A stretch of 64,000 bases of DNA. Origin: Tragulus kanchil (lineage: Eukaryota > Chordata > Mammalia > Artiodactyla > Tragulidae). Under the pieces are notes generated by a model. It was not told the DNA's origin. It ran no database searches and was given only the letters and a program-made list of their open reading frames with translations. A program made the position numbers and the translations under genes. This document shows positions 1-12,090 of the stretch, piece after piece; the stretch's first letter is position 1; every line of letters begins with the position of its first letter. The stretch covers positions 175,331,298 to 175,395,297 of the forward strand of contig JAIOJX010000030.1 in assembly GCA_022376925.1 (NCBI GenBank), written 5' to 3'.

Positions 1-1835
1 CTCCTGGAAACTGAATTGGGAAGAGTTCTCTTTGGAGAGTTCAAGTGGGGAAAAAAGATTTTACAAGTCAAAATAGGTCGCTGTTGACAGCTTCTAAGAG
101 TCAGGAGGTTTGCACCACAGAAAGGCTCACTGATGGATGATACAGAGGCTAGAAATTGCCAAGGGTGCCCATAAACCAGCTGAGAAGTTCTGTGACAGTA
201 TTCTCTAGATTAATAAGAGGGCAGAAATTGATTTGGTTTAGGGTGGGACAGGATACTGAAAATCAGACAGCAACACCCTGTGCAAGAGGGCCACCCATGG
301 CTGCAGTGTCTGTACTTGCTGAGCTTGGAGTATTCTACCCAGTCTATCCAGTGTATTATTCCATTGCAAAGGTACACATTTCTGTTCAGACTTTGATAAT
401 CTATCCTAGGGAGAGACTGTGGTCGGGTCTAGGGGCAGAAGGGCTGCCTGAATGCTGGCAGCCTATCAGATGGCAGGTGGAGGGAGATGCTGTCAAGATG
501 AAATACGGAAGTTTCTAAAGAAAGTGAAAGGACTAGGTATGCCCACACCACACCTGGAGGAGACCTCTGGGGAGAGAAGACCGGAGCTGTTCTTTGCGAG
601 AAGGTTTATGGGGAAATATTTCTAGGATTCTGCAGAGAAGGCGCACTCTTTTTTATCCTCTCCTCCTTTGCCGCTCCCCCTCCCTCTTCCCTTCCCTCAT
701 CCCTCTCCTTCCCTTCACATTCTCTTGTCTTTCTTTCATTTCCTTTGCTGCTTCAAGAAATCATTACCTTGGAAAATCAGAAAGGTCTGAAAAAAAAAGT
801 GAAAAAAAAGAAAAAAAAAAGAAATCATTACCTTAGTGTTGGGCAAACAGGAGAAAGAGGCCAAGAGAGTTCAACTTGCACTTTGCTGTCTTGTTGGGAG
901 GACAGCAGCTCAAAACCACAAAGCCCTGAGTTTGACCCTAGCACTCTGTGGCTACAGATGACTCATCTTGATAATTATCAGATTGAGTCTTCTCTATTGG
1001 TTTGATAACACCTGATGAGTGGAAAAAAGAACTTCTAATGAGCACCCCTAATAATTGCTTTCCTTATTGCCTTTATAGACTCGTTCTTGATTCTCTTAAT
1101 TTTCCTGGTATGTGTAAGACAATAAACTATCCATGCGCTCCTTGGCTGCTGCTTTAAAACAAAATGCACTGTTTTCAAACCCCTGGAGAATGTTGCCTGA
1201 GGGATGAAGGAAACAACGAGGCAGAAGTACCAGTTAGGGGTGGCTGGCATAGGAAGAAATGCCCTTTAATCTTGATTTTCTGTGGCTTTTTAAATAACAG
1301 GGTTGCTAAGTAGGAAAGTCACTGGAAATTGACTGCAGAAATTTTGCCTCTTTTTTTTTTTTTTTTGGAGCTTTCAGTCTACAGAGGCACCCTGCCACCT
1401 CATCCATCTATAACTTTTCATCACTTTTTCCTCAAACTAAGGAATATGTCCCAAAAAATGCACCTCTGTGACTTAGCAAAGTGCCAAAGTCATCCGAGCC
1501 TTCCCAGTGTTCCAAAGGAAGCCATGATTTGAATTCAGCTGCTCAAACAATTAAGCTCTAAGCAGGCAGCTTGAAACATCCTTAAAGGAATAGTGTAGGT
1601 TCTGGAAGGGAAATCAGCTTGTTGGTTATTATTTTCATTTTTCAATGAATTAATTATGCATCTGCTTGTGTATGGTCTTTTGAGCCTGATATTCTGCTAA
1701 ATTAATCTTTATGGTAAAAAAAAAAAGGAAGCAGGATCAACTTTTCTTCAGTGAAACATTCTTTCTGACGTTGAATTGTACTTGCAGAGCCATGTGAGAA
1801 TCATGTTTGTATGACCCACAGTTCCACACTAACAG
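1..1835. other. Unique sequence, no gene recognised
   Basis: No recognisable exon, RNA gene or mobile element. It contains a pyrimidine-rich tract (about 640-750), an A-rich tract (about 790-825) and a T-run (about 1351-1366). Open frames here are short and of low complexity where they cross these tracts. Confidence 0.5.
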
Positions 1836-1841
1836 TGTATA

Positions 1842-1879
<38 letters not shown>

Positions 1880-2040
1880 CAGTGTGTATATATATATGTT
1901 ATATATATATATTATATATATATTGTGTGTATATACTATATATATATACATTATACACACATACATGTAACATGTACATATATAACCTATATATGCAACT
2001 TATATACAGGTATATAACGTATATTTGGGTGTGTATGTAT
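1836..2040. repeat. TA/TG/CA microsatellite
   Basis: Alternating purine-pyrimidine tract of TG and TA dinucleotides with interruptions. The Tyr/Ile/Cys-rich open frames across it are translations of the repeat, not proteins. Confidence 0.95.
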
Positions 2041-2045
2041 GCACC

Positions 2046-2510
2046 AAAAAATTACAGTATTCACAGCAGCACTATTCATGGTTGTCAAAAGTTGGAAACC
2101 GCCAAAATGTCTGTCAGCTGTAGAATGGATAAATAGGTTGTGCCATGCCGTGGGGTATTACATAGCAGATGGGAATGAATGAACCACTGCTACAAAGACA
2201 CGGAGCACTTTCACAAACAGAGCACTGAAAGAAAGAAGTCGGACACAAAGGACATATGCTATAAATCCATTTATATTCAGCTTGTAAACTGTCAAAACTA
2301 GTCTCTGCAGATCTATTCTGATAGAAATCTAAACAGGGTGTGTCTTTGGGGAGAGGGAGATAGTGATGGGGGGCGACAGGAGAGCTTCTGGGGTTCAGTA
2401 GTGGTTACAAAGTATATGGGTTTTGTGAAAACTCACTGCATAGTACAATCACAATTTGTTAACTTGTAAGTAGGCATGTTCTACGTCCATAGAAATTTTA
2501 AAAACCTGTG
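2046..2510 (+). mobile_element. L1M LINE 3' UTR fragment
   Basis: Sense-strand similarity to the 3' end of old mammalian L1 (L1M group): the 'cagcactattcat' segment, then 'gaatggataaa', then 'gaaagaagtcggacacaaa', followed by the G-rich late 3' UTR. Clearly diverged, so old. Recognised from remembered consensus, so the subfamily is uncertain. Confidence 0.8.
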
Positions 2511-2589
2511 TAGTGACTGTTACCAGTTTTAGTTTACTGTTATTTCATGTTTCATCCAAATGAAAGATATCATAATTGTGTGAACGTTT

Positions 2590-2862
2590 TCAGGCTGAAA
2601 ATGCCATGAAGTGAGGGGGACCGAATCCTATGATCTTTGTTTTTTGAATATTGAGTTTTAAGCCAGCTTTTGCACTCTCTTCTTTCACCTTCATCAAGAG
2701 GCTCTTTAGTTCCTCGTCACTTTCTGCCATAAAAGTGGTGTCATCTGCATATCTGAGACTATTGGTATTTATGCCTGTAATCTTGATTCCAATTTGTGCT
2801 TCATCCAGCCTGCAATTTCGCATGATGTACACTGCATGTAAGTTAAATAAGCAGGTATACAA
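2590..2862 (-). pseudogene. BovB reverse transcriptase fragment (YADD palm motif)
   Basis: 90-residue minus-strand reading with LRYADDTTFMAESDEELKSL followed by a KLNIQKTKIIG-like stretch, the conserved BovB segment just after the RT active site. YADD is encoded at 2740-2751. Stops follow at once downstream, so no functional enzyme is possible. Confidence 0.9.
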
Positions 2863-3344
2863 CCTTGATCTAATCCTTTCCCAATTTGGAGCCAGTCCTT
2901 TGTTCTATGTCTGGGTCTAACTGCTGCTTCTTGGCCCACATACAGGTTTCTCAGGAGATGGGTTAGGTGGTCTGGTATTCGCATCTCTAAGACTTCTCTA
3001 CAGTTTGTTGTGATCCACACAGTCAAAGGCTTTAGCATAGTCCATAAAGCAGAAGTAGATATTTTTCTGGAATTCCCTTGCTTTTTCTATGATCCAATAG
3101 ATAGTGGCAGTTTGATCTCTGGTTCCTCTGCCTTTTCTAGATCCAGCTTATATGTCTGGAAGATCTCAGTTTATGTACTGTTGAAGCCTAGCTTGGAGGA
3201 TTTTTAGCATGACCTTGCTAGCTTGTGAATGAGTGCAGTTGTGTGATAGTTTGAGCATTCTTTGGCATTGCCCTTCTTTGGAATTGGAATGAAAACTGCT
3301 CTTTTTCTGTCCTGTGGCCACGGCTGAGTTTTCCAAAATTGCTG

Positions 3345-3557
3345 TCATCTTGAGGGCAGCACTTGAACATCTTTTAGGATTTGAAATAGCTCCGTTGAAA
3401 TTCCATCACCTCCACTAGTTTTGTTCCTAGTGATGCTTCCTAAGGCCCACTTTACTTCAAACTCCAGAATGTGTGACTCTAGGTGAGTGATCACACCATC
3501 ATGGTCATCTGGGTCATCAAGATCTTTTTGTACAGTTTTTCTGTGTATTCTTGCCAC
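3345..3557 (-). pseudogene. BovB RT N-terminal fragment, copy 1
   Basis: Minus-strand reading with WALGSITRNKTSGGDGIS, the conserved BovB stretch before the RT fingers. An identical copy lies at 4541-4753 because of duplication 1. Short and broken by stops at both ends. Confidence 0.85.
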
Positions 3558-4540
3558 CTCTCTTTAACATCGTCTGCTTCTATTAGGTCTATATCATTTC
3601 TGTTCTTTATTGTGGCCATCTTTCCATGAAATGTTCCCTTGGTATCTTTAATTTTCTTGAAGAGATCTCTAGTCTTTCCTATTGTGTTGTTTTCCTCTAT
3701 TTCTTTTCATTGTTCACATAGGAAAGCTTTCTTATCTCTCCTTGCTATTCTTTGCAACTCTGCATTCAGAAGGGTATAGCTTTCCTTTTCTCCTTTGCCT
3801 TTTGCTTCTCTTCTTTTCTCAGCTGTTTGTAAGGCCTCCTGAGAACATCATTTTGCCTTTTTGCATTTCTTTTCTTGGGGATGGTCTTGATCATTGCCTC
3901 CTATACAGTGTTACGGACCTCCGCCCATAATTCTTCAGGCACTCTGTCAGATCTAATCTCTTCAATCTATTTGTCACTTCCACTGCACAATCATAAGGGA
4001 TTTGACTTAGGTTATCCCTCAGTGGCCTGGTGGTACACTGCATGTAAGTTAAATAAGCCCTTGATCTAATCCTTTCCCAATTTGGAGCCAGTCCTTTGTT
4101 CTATGTCTGGGTCTAACTGCTGCTTCTTGGCCCACATACAGGTTTCTCAGGAGATGGGTTAGGTGGTCTGGTATTCGCATCTCTAAGACTTCTCTACAGT
4201 TTGTTGTGATCCACACAGTCAAAGGCTTTAGCATAGTCCATAAAGCAGAAGTAGATATTTTTCTGGAATTCCCTTGCTTTTTCTATGATCCAATAGATAG
4301 TGGCAGTTTGATCTCTGGTTCCTCTGCCTTTTCTAGATCCAGCTTATATGTCTGGAAGATCTCAGTTTATGTACTGTTGAAGCCTAGCTTGGAGGATTTT
4401 TAGCATGACCTTGCTAGCTTGTGAATGAGTGCAGTTGTGTGATAGTTTGAGCATTCTTTGGCATTGCCCTTCTTTGGAATTGGAATGAAAACTGCTCTTT
4501 TTCTGTCCTGTGGCCACGGCTGAGTTTTCCAAAATTGCTG

Positions 4541-4753
4541 TCATCTTGAGGGCAGCACTTGAACATCTTTTAGGATTTGAAATAGCTCCGTTGAAATTCC
4601 ATCACCTCCACTAGTTTTGTTCCTAGTGATGCTTCCTAAGGCCCACTTTACTTCAAACTCCAGAATGTGTGACTCTAGGTGAGTGATCACACCATCATGG
4701 TCATCTGGGTCATCAAGATCTTTTTGTACAGTTTTTCTGTGTATTCTTGCCAC
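4541..4753 (-). pseudogene. BovB RT N-terminal fragment, copy 2
   Basis: Identical in translation to the fragment at 3345-3557, shifted by 1196 bases. Part of duplication 1, not an independent insertion. Confidence 0.85.
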
Positions 4754-4837
4754 CTCTCTTTAACATCGTCTGCTTCTATTAGGTCTATATCATTTCTGTT
4801 CTTTATTGTGGCCATCTTTCCATGAAATGTTCCCTTG

Positions 4838-7104
4838 GTATCTTTAATTTTCTTGAAGAGATCTCTAGTCTTTCCTATTGTGTTGTTTTCCTCTATTTCT
4901 TTTCATTGTTCACATAGGAAAGCTTTCTTATCTCTCCTTGCTATTCTTTGCAACTCTGCATTCAGAAGGGTATAGCTTTCCTTTTCTCCTTTGCCTTTTG
5001 CTTCTCTTCTTTTCTCAGCTGTTTGTAAGGCCTCCTGAGAACATCATTTTGCCTTTTTGCATTTCTTTTTCTTGGGAATGGTTTTGATCATTGCCTCCTA
5101 TACAGTGTTACGGACCTCCGCCCATAATTCTTCAGGCACTCTGTCAGATCTAATCTCTTCAATCTATTTGTCACTTCCACTGCACAATCATAAGGGATTT
5201 GACTTAGGTTATCCCTCAGTGGCCTGGTGGTTTTCTCTGTATTCTTCAGTTTAAGTCTAAATTTTATAATAAGGAGTTCATGATCTGAGCCACAGTCAGC
5301 ACTTGTCTTATTTTTAATGACTGTATATAGCTTCTTCCTCTTTTTGCTGTAAACAATATAATCAATCTGATTTCGGTATTGACCATCTGGTGATGTCCAT
5401 GTGTAGAGTTGCGTCTTGTGTTGTTGGAAGAGAGTTTTCTATGACTGGACTGATGCATTCTCTTGGCAAAACTCTGCTAGCCTTTTCCCTGCTTCATTTT
5501 GTGCTCTAAGGCCAAATTTGCCTGTTACTCCAGGTATCTCTTGACTTCCTACTTTTGCTTGCCAGTCCCCAATGATGAAAAGGACATCCCTTTTTTAGTG
5601 TTATTTCTAGAAGATATCGTAGATATTCATAGAACCTTTCAACTTGAACTTCTTCACTGCTTGCTCATGCAGAACATACACTTCAGCTTCTTCAGCATTA
5701 GTGGTTGGGCATAGACTTGGATTACTATGATATCAAATGGTTTGCCTTGGAAATGAACTGAGATCATTCTGTTGTTTTTGAGATTGCACCCAAGCACGGC
5801 CTTTCAGACTTTTTGGTGACTATGAGGGCTACTCTGTTTCTTCTAACGGATTCTTGCCCACAGTAGAGGATATAACAGTCATCTGAATTAAATTCACCCA
5901 TTCCTGTCCATTTTAGTTTACTGAGTCTTAAAATGTCAATGTTCACTCTTGCCATCTTCGTTTTTATTCGTCATGCCAGTGTCGTATCTTTAATTTTCTT
6001 GAAGAGATCTCTAGTCTTTCCTATTGTGTTGTTTTCCTCTATTTCTTTTCATTGTTCACATAGGAAAGCTTTCTTATCTCTCCTTGCTATTCTTTGCAAC
6101 TCTGCATTCAGAAGGGTATAGCTTTCCTTTTCTCCTTTGCCTTTTGCTTCTCTTCTTTTCTCAGCTGTTTGTAAGGCCTCCTGAGAACATCATTTTGCCT
6201 TTTTGCATTTCTTTTTCTTGGGAATGGTTTTGATCATTGCCTCCTATACAGTGTTACGGACCTCCGCCCATAATTCTTCAGGCACTCTGTCAGATCTAAT
6301 CTCTTCAATCTATTTGTCACTTCCACTGCACAATCATAAGGGATTTGACTTAGGTTATCCCTCAGTGGCCTGGTGGTTTTCTCTGTATTCTTCAGTTTAA
6401 GTCTAAATTTTATAATAAGGAGTTCATGATCTGAGCCACAGTCAGCACTTGTCTTATTTTTAATGACTGTATATAGCTTCTTCCTCTTTTTGCTGTAAAC
6501 AATATAATCAATCTGATTTCGGTATTGACCATCTGGTGATGTCCATGTGTAGAGTTGCGTCTTGTGTTGTTGGAAGAGAGTTTTCTATGACTGGACTGAT
6601 GCATTCTCTTGGCAAAACTCTGCTAGCCTTTTCCCTGCTTCATTTTGTGCTCTAAGGCCAAATTTGCCTGTTACTCCAGGTATCTCTTGACTTCCTACTT
6701 TTGCTTGCCAGTCCCCAATGATGAAAAGGACATCCCTTTTTTAGTGTTATTTCTAGAAGATATCGTAGATATTCATAGAACCTTTCAACTTGAACTTCTT
6801 CACTGCTTGCTCATGCAGAACATACACTTCAGCTTCTTCAGCATTAGTGGTTGGGCATAGACTTGGATTACTATGATATCAAATGGTTTGCCTTGGAAAT
6901 GAACTGAGATCATTCTGTTGTTTTTGAGATTGCACCCAAGCACGGCCTTTCAGACTTTTTGGTGACTATGAGGGCTACTCTGTTTCTTCTAACGGATTCT
7001 TGCCCACAGTAGAGGATATAACAGTCATCTGAATTAAATTCACCCATTCCTGTCCATTTTAGTTTACTGAGTCTTAAAATGTCAATGTTCACTCTTGCTA
7101 TCTT
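4838..7104. repeat. Direct tandem duplication 2 (~1.12 kb unit)
   Basis: Copy 1 is 4838-5958, copy 2 is 5984-7104 (offset 1146), with a 25-base unmatched spacer 5959-5983. About 390 bases (4838-5229) are shared with duplication 1, so that segment occurs three times (near 3641, 4838 and 5984). Confidence 0.95.
5764..5955 (-). pseudogene. BovB endonuclease fragment, copy 1
   Basis: Minus-strand reading with the BovB endonuclease segment VNIDILRLSKLKWTGMGEF and a CGQESVRRN stretch. It breaks off at the duplication junction and reappears, longer, at 6910-7137. Confidence 0.88.
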
Positions 7105-7137
7105 CTGTTTGACTACTTCCAATTTACCTGGATTCAT
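6910..7137 (-). pseudogene. BovB endonuclease N-terminal fragment, copy 2
   Basis: 75 codons starting MNPGKLEVVKQ, then the conserved KWTGMGEFNSDD and CGQESVRRNRVA segments of the BovB AP-type endonuclease. This copy continues past the duplication edge toward the element's 5' end, so it is the more complete one. A stop follows, so it is non-functional. Confidence 0.9.
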
Positions 7138-7439
7138 GGACCTAACATTCCAGGTGTCTATGCAATATTGTTCTTTCCAGCATCAGACTTGACTTTTACC
7201 ACCAGACACATCTACAACTCAGCATTGTTTCCGCTTTGGCTCAGCCTTTTCATTCCTTCTGGAGCGGTTTGTCTGGTCTTCTCCAGTAGCATATTGGGCT
7301 ACCACCCTGGGGAGTTCATCTTCAGTGTTGTATCTTTCTGCCTTTTTATACTGTCCATTGAGTTCTTAAGGCAAGAATACTGAAGTGCTTTCCCATTCCC
7401 TTCTCCAGTGGATGAACACTAGGCAGGCTAAATCCTGCC

Positions 7440-8241
7440 TAGTGAAATTGCTGCATCAAAGCATATGTCCATTTATGACTTTGGTATAATGGCCAAATTA
7501 TCCATGATGATGCTGTGACACTTTAAACTTTTACCAGTATAACTGGACTACCTGTTTCACCATGCTGTCTCCAACAGGGAATTTCACTGTTTGACACATG
7601 AACTGTTTTCTGCAAGCTATCTTTTTGGATGAAAATGTTGATCTTTTTCTTCTTAATTTGTAGGAATCCTTTATCTGTTACAACAAGTGCAGTTTTTTTG
7701 AAGTTTGTTGTCTTTCAACTTTGCCAGTGTTTGTTGTTGTTTTGCTGTAGAGAAATGTTTGCCTGTAGTGTATAAATGAATTTTTAAATGGATACTGGCT
7801 TCTATTTCAGATTTCAGAGGGCCAAGATGATGTAAAAAATTATCTAACAATTTATTCTGGCATGCTTAAAATTTTCTTTATTTCTAAATATGTTGCATTC
7901 CTGGAATATCATGCTATAAGGTTTGAATCCAACTTTTAATGTCCCCCTACCCCACCTTACTCCGCCCCCCGCCCCCACCAGGAAGGGCAGCTTAGTTTCT
8001 CTCACACCATATATTATAGGCCATCTCTCTCCACTGATAAGAGATGCCATTTTATCTCATACTGAAACTCTTTTTGTATCCGAGTCCATTTCTGTGCCTT
8101 GGGCTGTCTGTTCACGTACCATACCTTTTTTAATTGTTGCTGCTTTACATTTAAGATCTAACACAGATAGACAACCCTTGCTTTTCTTTTTTAGAATTTC
8201 TCTTTATACATTTGCTTGTTTTTCCATATTAATGTTATAGT
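7440..8241 (-). mobile_element. L1M LINE, antisense (ORF2 3' part)
   Basis: Antisense similarity to the old L1 3' half: 'attgctgcatcaaagcatatg', then 'ggccaaattatcc', 'aatttgtaggaatcctttat', and near 8080-8230 the ORF2 segment that normally reads 'ccatttctgggc...'. Heavily mutated. It continues beyond the SINE at 8252-8620. Confidence 0.75.
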
Positions 8242-8251
8242 CATCTTGTAA

Positions 8252-8620
8252 ATTTTTTTAAATTTTTATTTGTTTGTTTATTTTTGACTATTCTGGGTTT
8301 TCACTGCTGCCAGAGGCTTTTCTCTAGTTGCAGGGAGTGAGGGCTACTCTTCAGTTGAGGTGAGCAGACCTCTTCTTGGGGTGACTTCTCTTGTTGTGGA
8401 ACTCAGGCTCTAGGGTACATGGGCCTCATTAGTTTTGGCCCATGGACTCAATTGTTGCAGCTCATGGGCTCAGCAGTTGCAGCTCTGAGGCTCTAGAGCA
8501 AATCTCAATAGTTGTGGCTCATAGGCTTAGTTGCTCCACAGCATGTGGGATCTTCCCAGACCAGGGATCGAACTCGTGTCTCCTGCACTGGCAGGTGAGC
8601 TCTTTACCAGGGAAGCCTCC
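8252..8620 (-). mobile_element. CHR-type tRNA-Glu SINE, antisense
   Basis: Ends in the complement of the tRNA-derived head (ccagggaagcctcc; B-box complement in 'gggatcgaactc') and carries the 'gcagctcatgggctcag' body. It is flanked by a perfect 10-base target-site duplication, catcttgtaa, at 8242-8251 and 8621-8630, inside L1M. Confidence 0.93.
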
Positions 8621-8630
8621 CATCTTGTAA

Positions 8631-9000
8631 TGTTTTTTTTAAAAAAAAAAAAAAAAACATTTTTTATTAAGTTTCTTACATGTATAGGCAATATAGGGAG
8701 ACTCACATTTTTATACAACTTTTTATCTAAAATCATGGATATCCTCCCGTTCTTCAATTTTTTTTTTTTTAAACCTCAGTAGCTTTAAAAGTCTCCTTCA
8801 TATAGCGCTTCTTAAATTAAGAATAAACTTCCTAGGAATTTAATCTGTCTGTTACAAATGGACTCCTTTCTTCCATTGTATTGCATATCTGTTGTTTCAA
8901 GGACTTTTAAAAACCAAATAGAAATTTATTCTTCTCTCGATAAACAGAATTTTCTAAACCATATTGTCATCATAGCACTTGTAATACAATTCTGTTCAGA
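8631..9000 (-). mobile_element. L1M LINE, antisense, continuation
   Basis: Continues the L1M on the far side of the nested SINE: an A/T-run, then sequence like the L1 ORF2 antisense 'cttcctaggaattta'. The right boundary is soft. Confidence 0.55.
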
Positions 9001-9563
9001 ATAGTTCAAAGGGAAAAACAAATCCCAAATTCATACAAGTCAAAGGATATTAGAAACTGACTAAAATATCTCTTCATTGCTTCAAATATAAATGAATAAA
9101 TAGAATCCATATAATTTTCTTGTTCTCACAAATCACTCACTGTTCATCTTTTGCCCAGGAGGTTACACAGATTGTTTTTGCTCAGTGCTGCTCAGGGAGT
9201 TCTGCTAATTATTCCCCTCTCCCCAGGGGTGGGCTGGCAGCTCAGCTATTCTGGTTCTATCTCACCTCAATCTTAAGAGACAAACACTGCTGGAAACTAG
9301 AGATCAGAACTGGAGCAGAGGAGACGGATGATGACTCCTCGCTTTACCCACCTGCCAGCTCCCCTCAGCACACCCTGGGGAGGTAATATGTATCCAGGAA
9401 ATCATAGCTCTACCCACATCTGAGAATATTTTCGAGGTCAGCTGGAAAGGAGACAGAGGGGAGTCCTTTTAAGGGACCTCCAGATTGGTACCTGGAGGAG
9501 GTAGGGTGTGTGAGTTGTTTTGAGAGGGAAGCCTGGACCTGGAGGGTCTCTAGGCTGTGTAGC

Positions 9564-10019
9564 CTGTTGCTGTTGTTCAGTCGTTAGGTCATGTCTAACT
9601 CTTTGTGACCCCATGGACTGCAGCACTCGAGGCTTCTCTGTCCTTCCCTGTCTCCTGCAGTTTGCTCAAACTCATGTGCATCGAGTCTGTGACACCAACA
9701 ACCATCTCATCATTTGTCACCCCCTTCTCCTCTTGCCTTCAACCTGTCTTAGCATCAGGGGAAGATTTTTCCAATGAGCTGGCTCTTCCTATCAAGTGGC
9801 CAAAGTATTGGAGCGTCAGCCTCAGTCCTTCCAATGAATATTCAGGGTTGATTTCTTATAAGGTTGACTTTTCAAAATCTCTTTGCCATCCAGGGACTCT
9901 CAGGAGTCTTTTCCAGCACCACAGTTTGAAAGCATCAGTTCTCTGGTGCTCAGCCTTCTTTATGGTTCACTACTGGAAAAACCACAGTCTTGAGTATACG
10001 GACCCTTTGTTGGGCTTAG
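9564..10019 (-). mobile_element. BovB 3' end, antisense, 5'-truncated, copy 1
   Basis: Antisense BovB 3' end: starts 'gttgttcagtcgttaggtca', then 'gaccccatggactgcagca', 'ccaatgaatattcaggg' and 'actggaaaaaccacag'. The 139-codon open frame over it is a chance reading of the repeat. Confidence 0.92.
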
Positions 10020-10664
10020 GATAGAGTTTTCCTTTAGTGAGTGACTGTATTCAAATGTTGAGTCTCCTTCTTAGAACTGAGTTGGCTGGCTGTCTGACTT
10101 TGGAAGAATCACTAACTGGGCCATGAGAGGTAAGAGGAGGGTGACTTCTCATGTCTCCTTTCAGGCAGGGGAACAACTGGAGGTCACAGTCTTCAAGTTG
10201 ACAGCTGTAAAGTGTCCTGTTAGGTAGAAATCCTTATGAAGTGGGTAACTCCTGGTTTTTCTGATTAGGTTAAAATTTTTGCTCAGTGCTGCTCAGGGAG
10301 TTCTGCTAATTATTCCCCTCTCCCCAGGGGTGGGCTGGCAGCTCAGCTATTCTGGTTCTATCTCACCTCAATCTTAAGAGACAAACACTGCTGGAAACTA
10401 GAGATCAGAACTGGAGCAGAGGAGACGGATGATGACTCCTCGCTTTACCCACCTGCCAGCTCCCCTCAGCACACCCTGGGGAGGTAATATGTATCCAGGA
10501 AATCATAGCTCTACCCACATCTGAGAATATTTTCGAGGTCAGCTGGAAAGGAGACAGAGGGGAGTCCTTTTAAGGGACCTCCAGATTGGTACCTGGAGGA
10601 GGTAGGGTGTGTGAGTTGTTTTGAGAGGGAAGCCTGGACCTGGAGGGTCTCTAGGCTGTGTAGC

Positions 10665-11120
10665 CTGTTGCTGTTGTTCAGTCGTTAGGTCATGTCTAAC
10701 TCTTTGTGACCCCATGGACTGCAGCACTCGAGGCTTCTCTGTCCTTCCCTGTCTCCTGCAGTTTGCTCAAACTCATGTGCATCGAGTCTGTGACACCAAC
10801 AACCATCTCATCATTTGTCACCCCCTTCTCCTCTTGCCTTCAACCTGTCTTAGCATCAGGGGAAGATTTTTCCAATGAGCTGGCTCTTCCTATCAAGTGG
10901 CCAAAGTATTGGAGCGTCAGCCTCAGTCCTTCCAATGAATATTCAGGGTTGATTTCTTATAAGGTTGACTTTTCAAAATCTCTTTGCCATCCAGGGACTC
11001 TCAGGAGTCTTTTCCAGCACCACAGTTTGAAAGCATCAGTTCTCTGGTGCTCAGCCTTCTTTATGGTTCACTACTGGAAAAACCACAGTCTTGAGTATAC
11101 GGACCCTTTGTTGGGCTTAG
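10665..11120 (-). mobile_element. BovB 3' end, antisense, copy 2
   Basis: Same insertion as 9564-10019, repeated 1101 bases downstream by duplication 3. Confidence 0.92.
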
Positions 11121-11488
11121 GATAGAGTTTTCCTTTAGTGAGTGACTGTATTCAAATGTTGAGTCTCCTTCTTAGAACTGAGTTGGCTGGCTGTCTGACT
11201 TTGGAAGAATCACTAACTGGGCCATGAGAGGTAAGAGGAGGGTGACTTCTCATGTCTCCTTTCAGGCAGGGGAACAACTGGAGGTCACAGTCTTCAAGTT
11301 GACAGCTGTAAAGTGTCCTGTTAGGTAGAAATCCTTATGATGCCATTGCTTGGGTTAACTCCTGGTCTCTATATCTACTGAAGGATGATCAATAGTCTTT
11401 TGCATAATAACACTAATAAGGAGCAAAAAAGTATGGGGTGCTCATCCCTGTCTCTGTCCTTTACATGGCTTCCCATACTTTATTTTAA

Positions 11489-12090
11489 AAAAAATAATTT
11501 GTATTGGAATATAGTTGAGTTACAGTGTTGTGTTTGTTCCTGCTATACAACAAAATGAATCAGTTACACATATGCATATATCCCCTCTGGGTTTTTTTTT
11601 TTTTTGATTGCTGTATTTTTATTTTACAGAGTTCTGTTGTTTATTGTTATACATAAACCCAAATCAGTCATAGGTATACAATTGACCCCTCCCACTTGAG
11701 CTTCCCTCCCATCTCCCTCCCCATCCCACCCCTCTAGGTTGTTGCATAGCCCCTGTGTAAGTTCCCTTAGTCTTACAGCGTGTTCACATTGGTTGTCTCT
11801 TTCATGTATGGTAATGTAAATATCCTCTCTTTTTTAGATTCTTTTCCATCTAGGTCATTGCAGAGTATTGAGTAGAGTTCCTTGTGAGATACAGTAGGTC
11901 TATATTATCTACTTTATATATAGTAGCATGTATATGTTAATTTCAGTCTGCTGTTTATCCCTCCCCCAGATTCCCTTGTTTTAGTCCTCCAAATAACCCT
12001 GTCACTTAAATATTACTTTGTAAATTCCATTCACAGGCATATCATATTGTTCCCTGTAAATGACAAATACATTCACAAAGACATTTAAGC
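11489..12090 (-). mobile_element. Artiodactyl L1 3' UTR, antisense
   Basis: Contains 'gtattggaatatagttgag', 'acagtgttgtgt', 'gagtattgagtagagttcc' and 'atatatagtagcatgtatat', all hallmarks of the ruminant L1 3' UTR read backwards. A second L1 3' UTR variant appears inserted from about 11591 (T-run) to 11750. Confidence 0.88.

Larger units (their letters stand above)
2827..5229. repeat. Direct tandem duplication 1 (~1.2 kb unit)
   Basis: Copy 1 is 2827-4032 and copy 2 is 4033-5229. The offset is 1206 at the start and 1196-1197 after a 10-base gap in copy 2. The block lies inside BovB. Differences are few and include T- and G-run lengths near 3868/5065. The copies abut exactly. Confidence 0.95.
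2601..7411 (-). mobile_element. BovB (RTE) LINE, antisense, 3'-truncated
   Basis: Read on the minus strand this gives BovB endonuclease-domain sequence near 7100 (for example KWTGMGEFNSDD), then the RT N-terminal region (near 3350-3560), then the RT catalytic YADD motif at 2740-2751. Frames are broken by stops, so it is a dead copy. It stops near 2603, shortly after the palm region, and lacks the last roughly 700 bases of a BovB. The 4.8-kb span includes about 2.3 kb added by two direct duplications, so the underlying insert is about 2.5 kb. It ends at 7411 with the usual BovB 5' sequence. Confidence 0.93.
9175..11340. repeat. Direct tandem duplication 3 (1065-bp unit)
   Basis: Copy 1 is 9175-10239, copy 2 is 10276-11340, at a constant offset of 1101. 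The 36-base spacer 10240-10275 resembles a degraded version of the sequence that follows copy 2 ('taactcctggt'), as if copy 1 continued into poor sequence. Confidence 0.95.

Noticed and set aside
1807..2136. Tyr/Ile/Cys-rich open frames at 1807-2136 and 13194-13507
   Set aside because: Translations of TA/TG microsatellites.
9605..10024. 139-codon plus-strand open frame, repeated at 10706-11125
   Set aside because: It is the reverse strand of a BovB 3' end; the element's real reading direction is the other strand.
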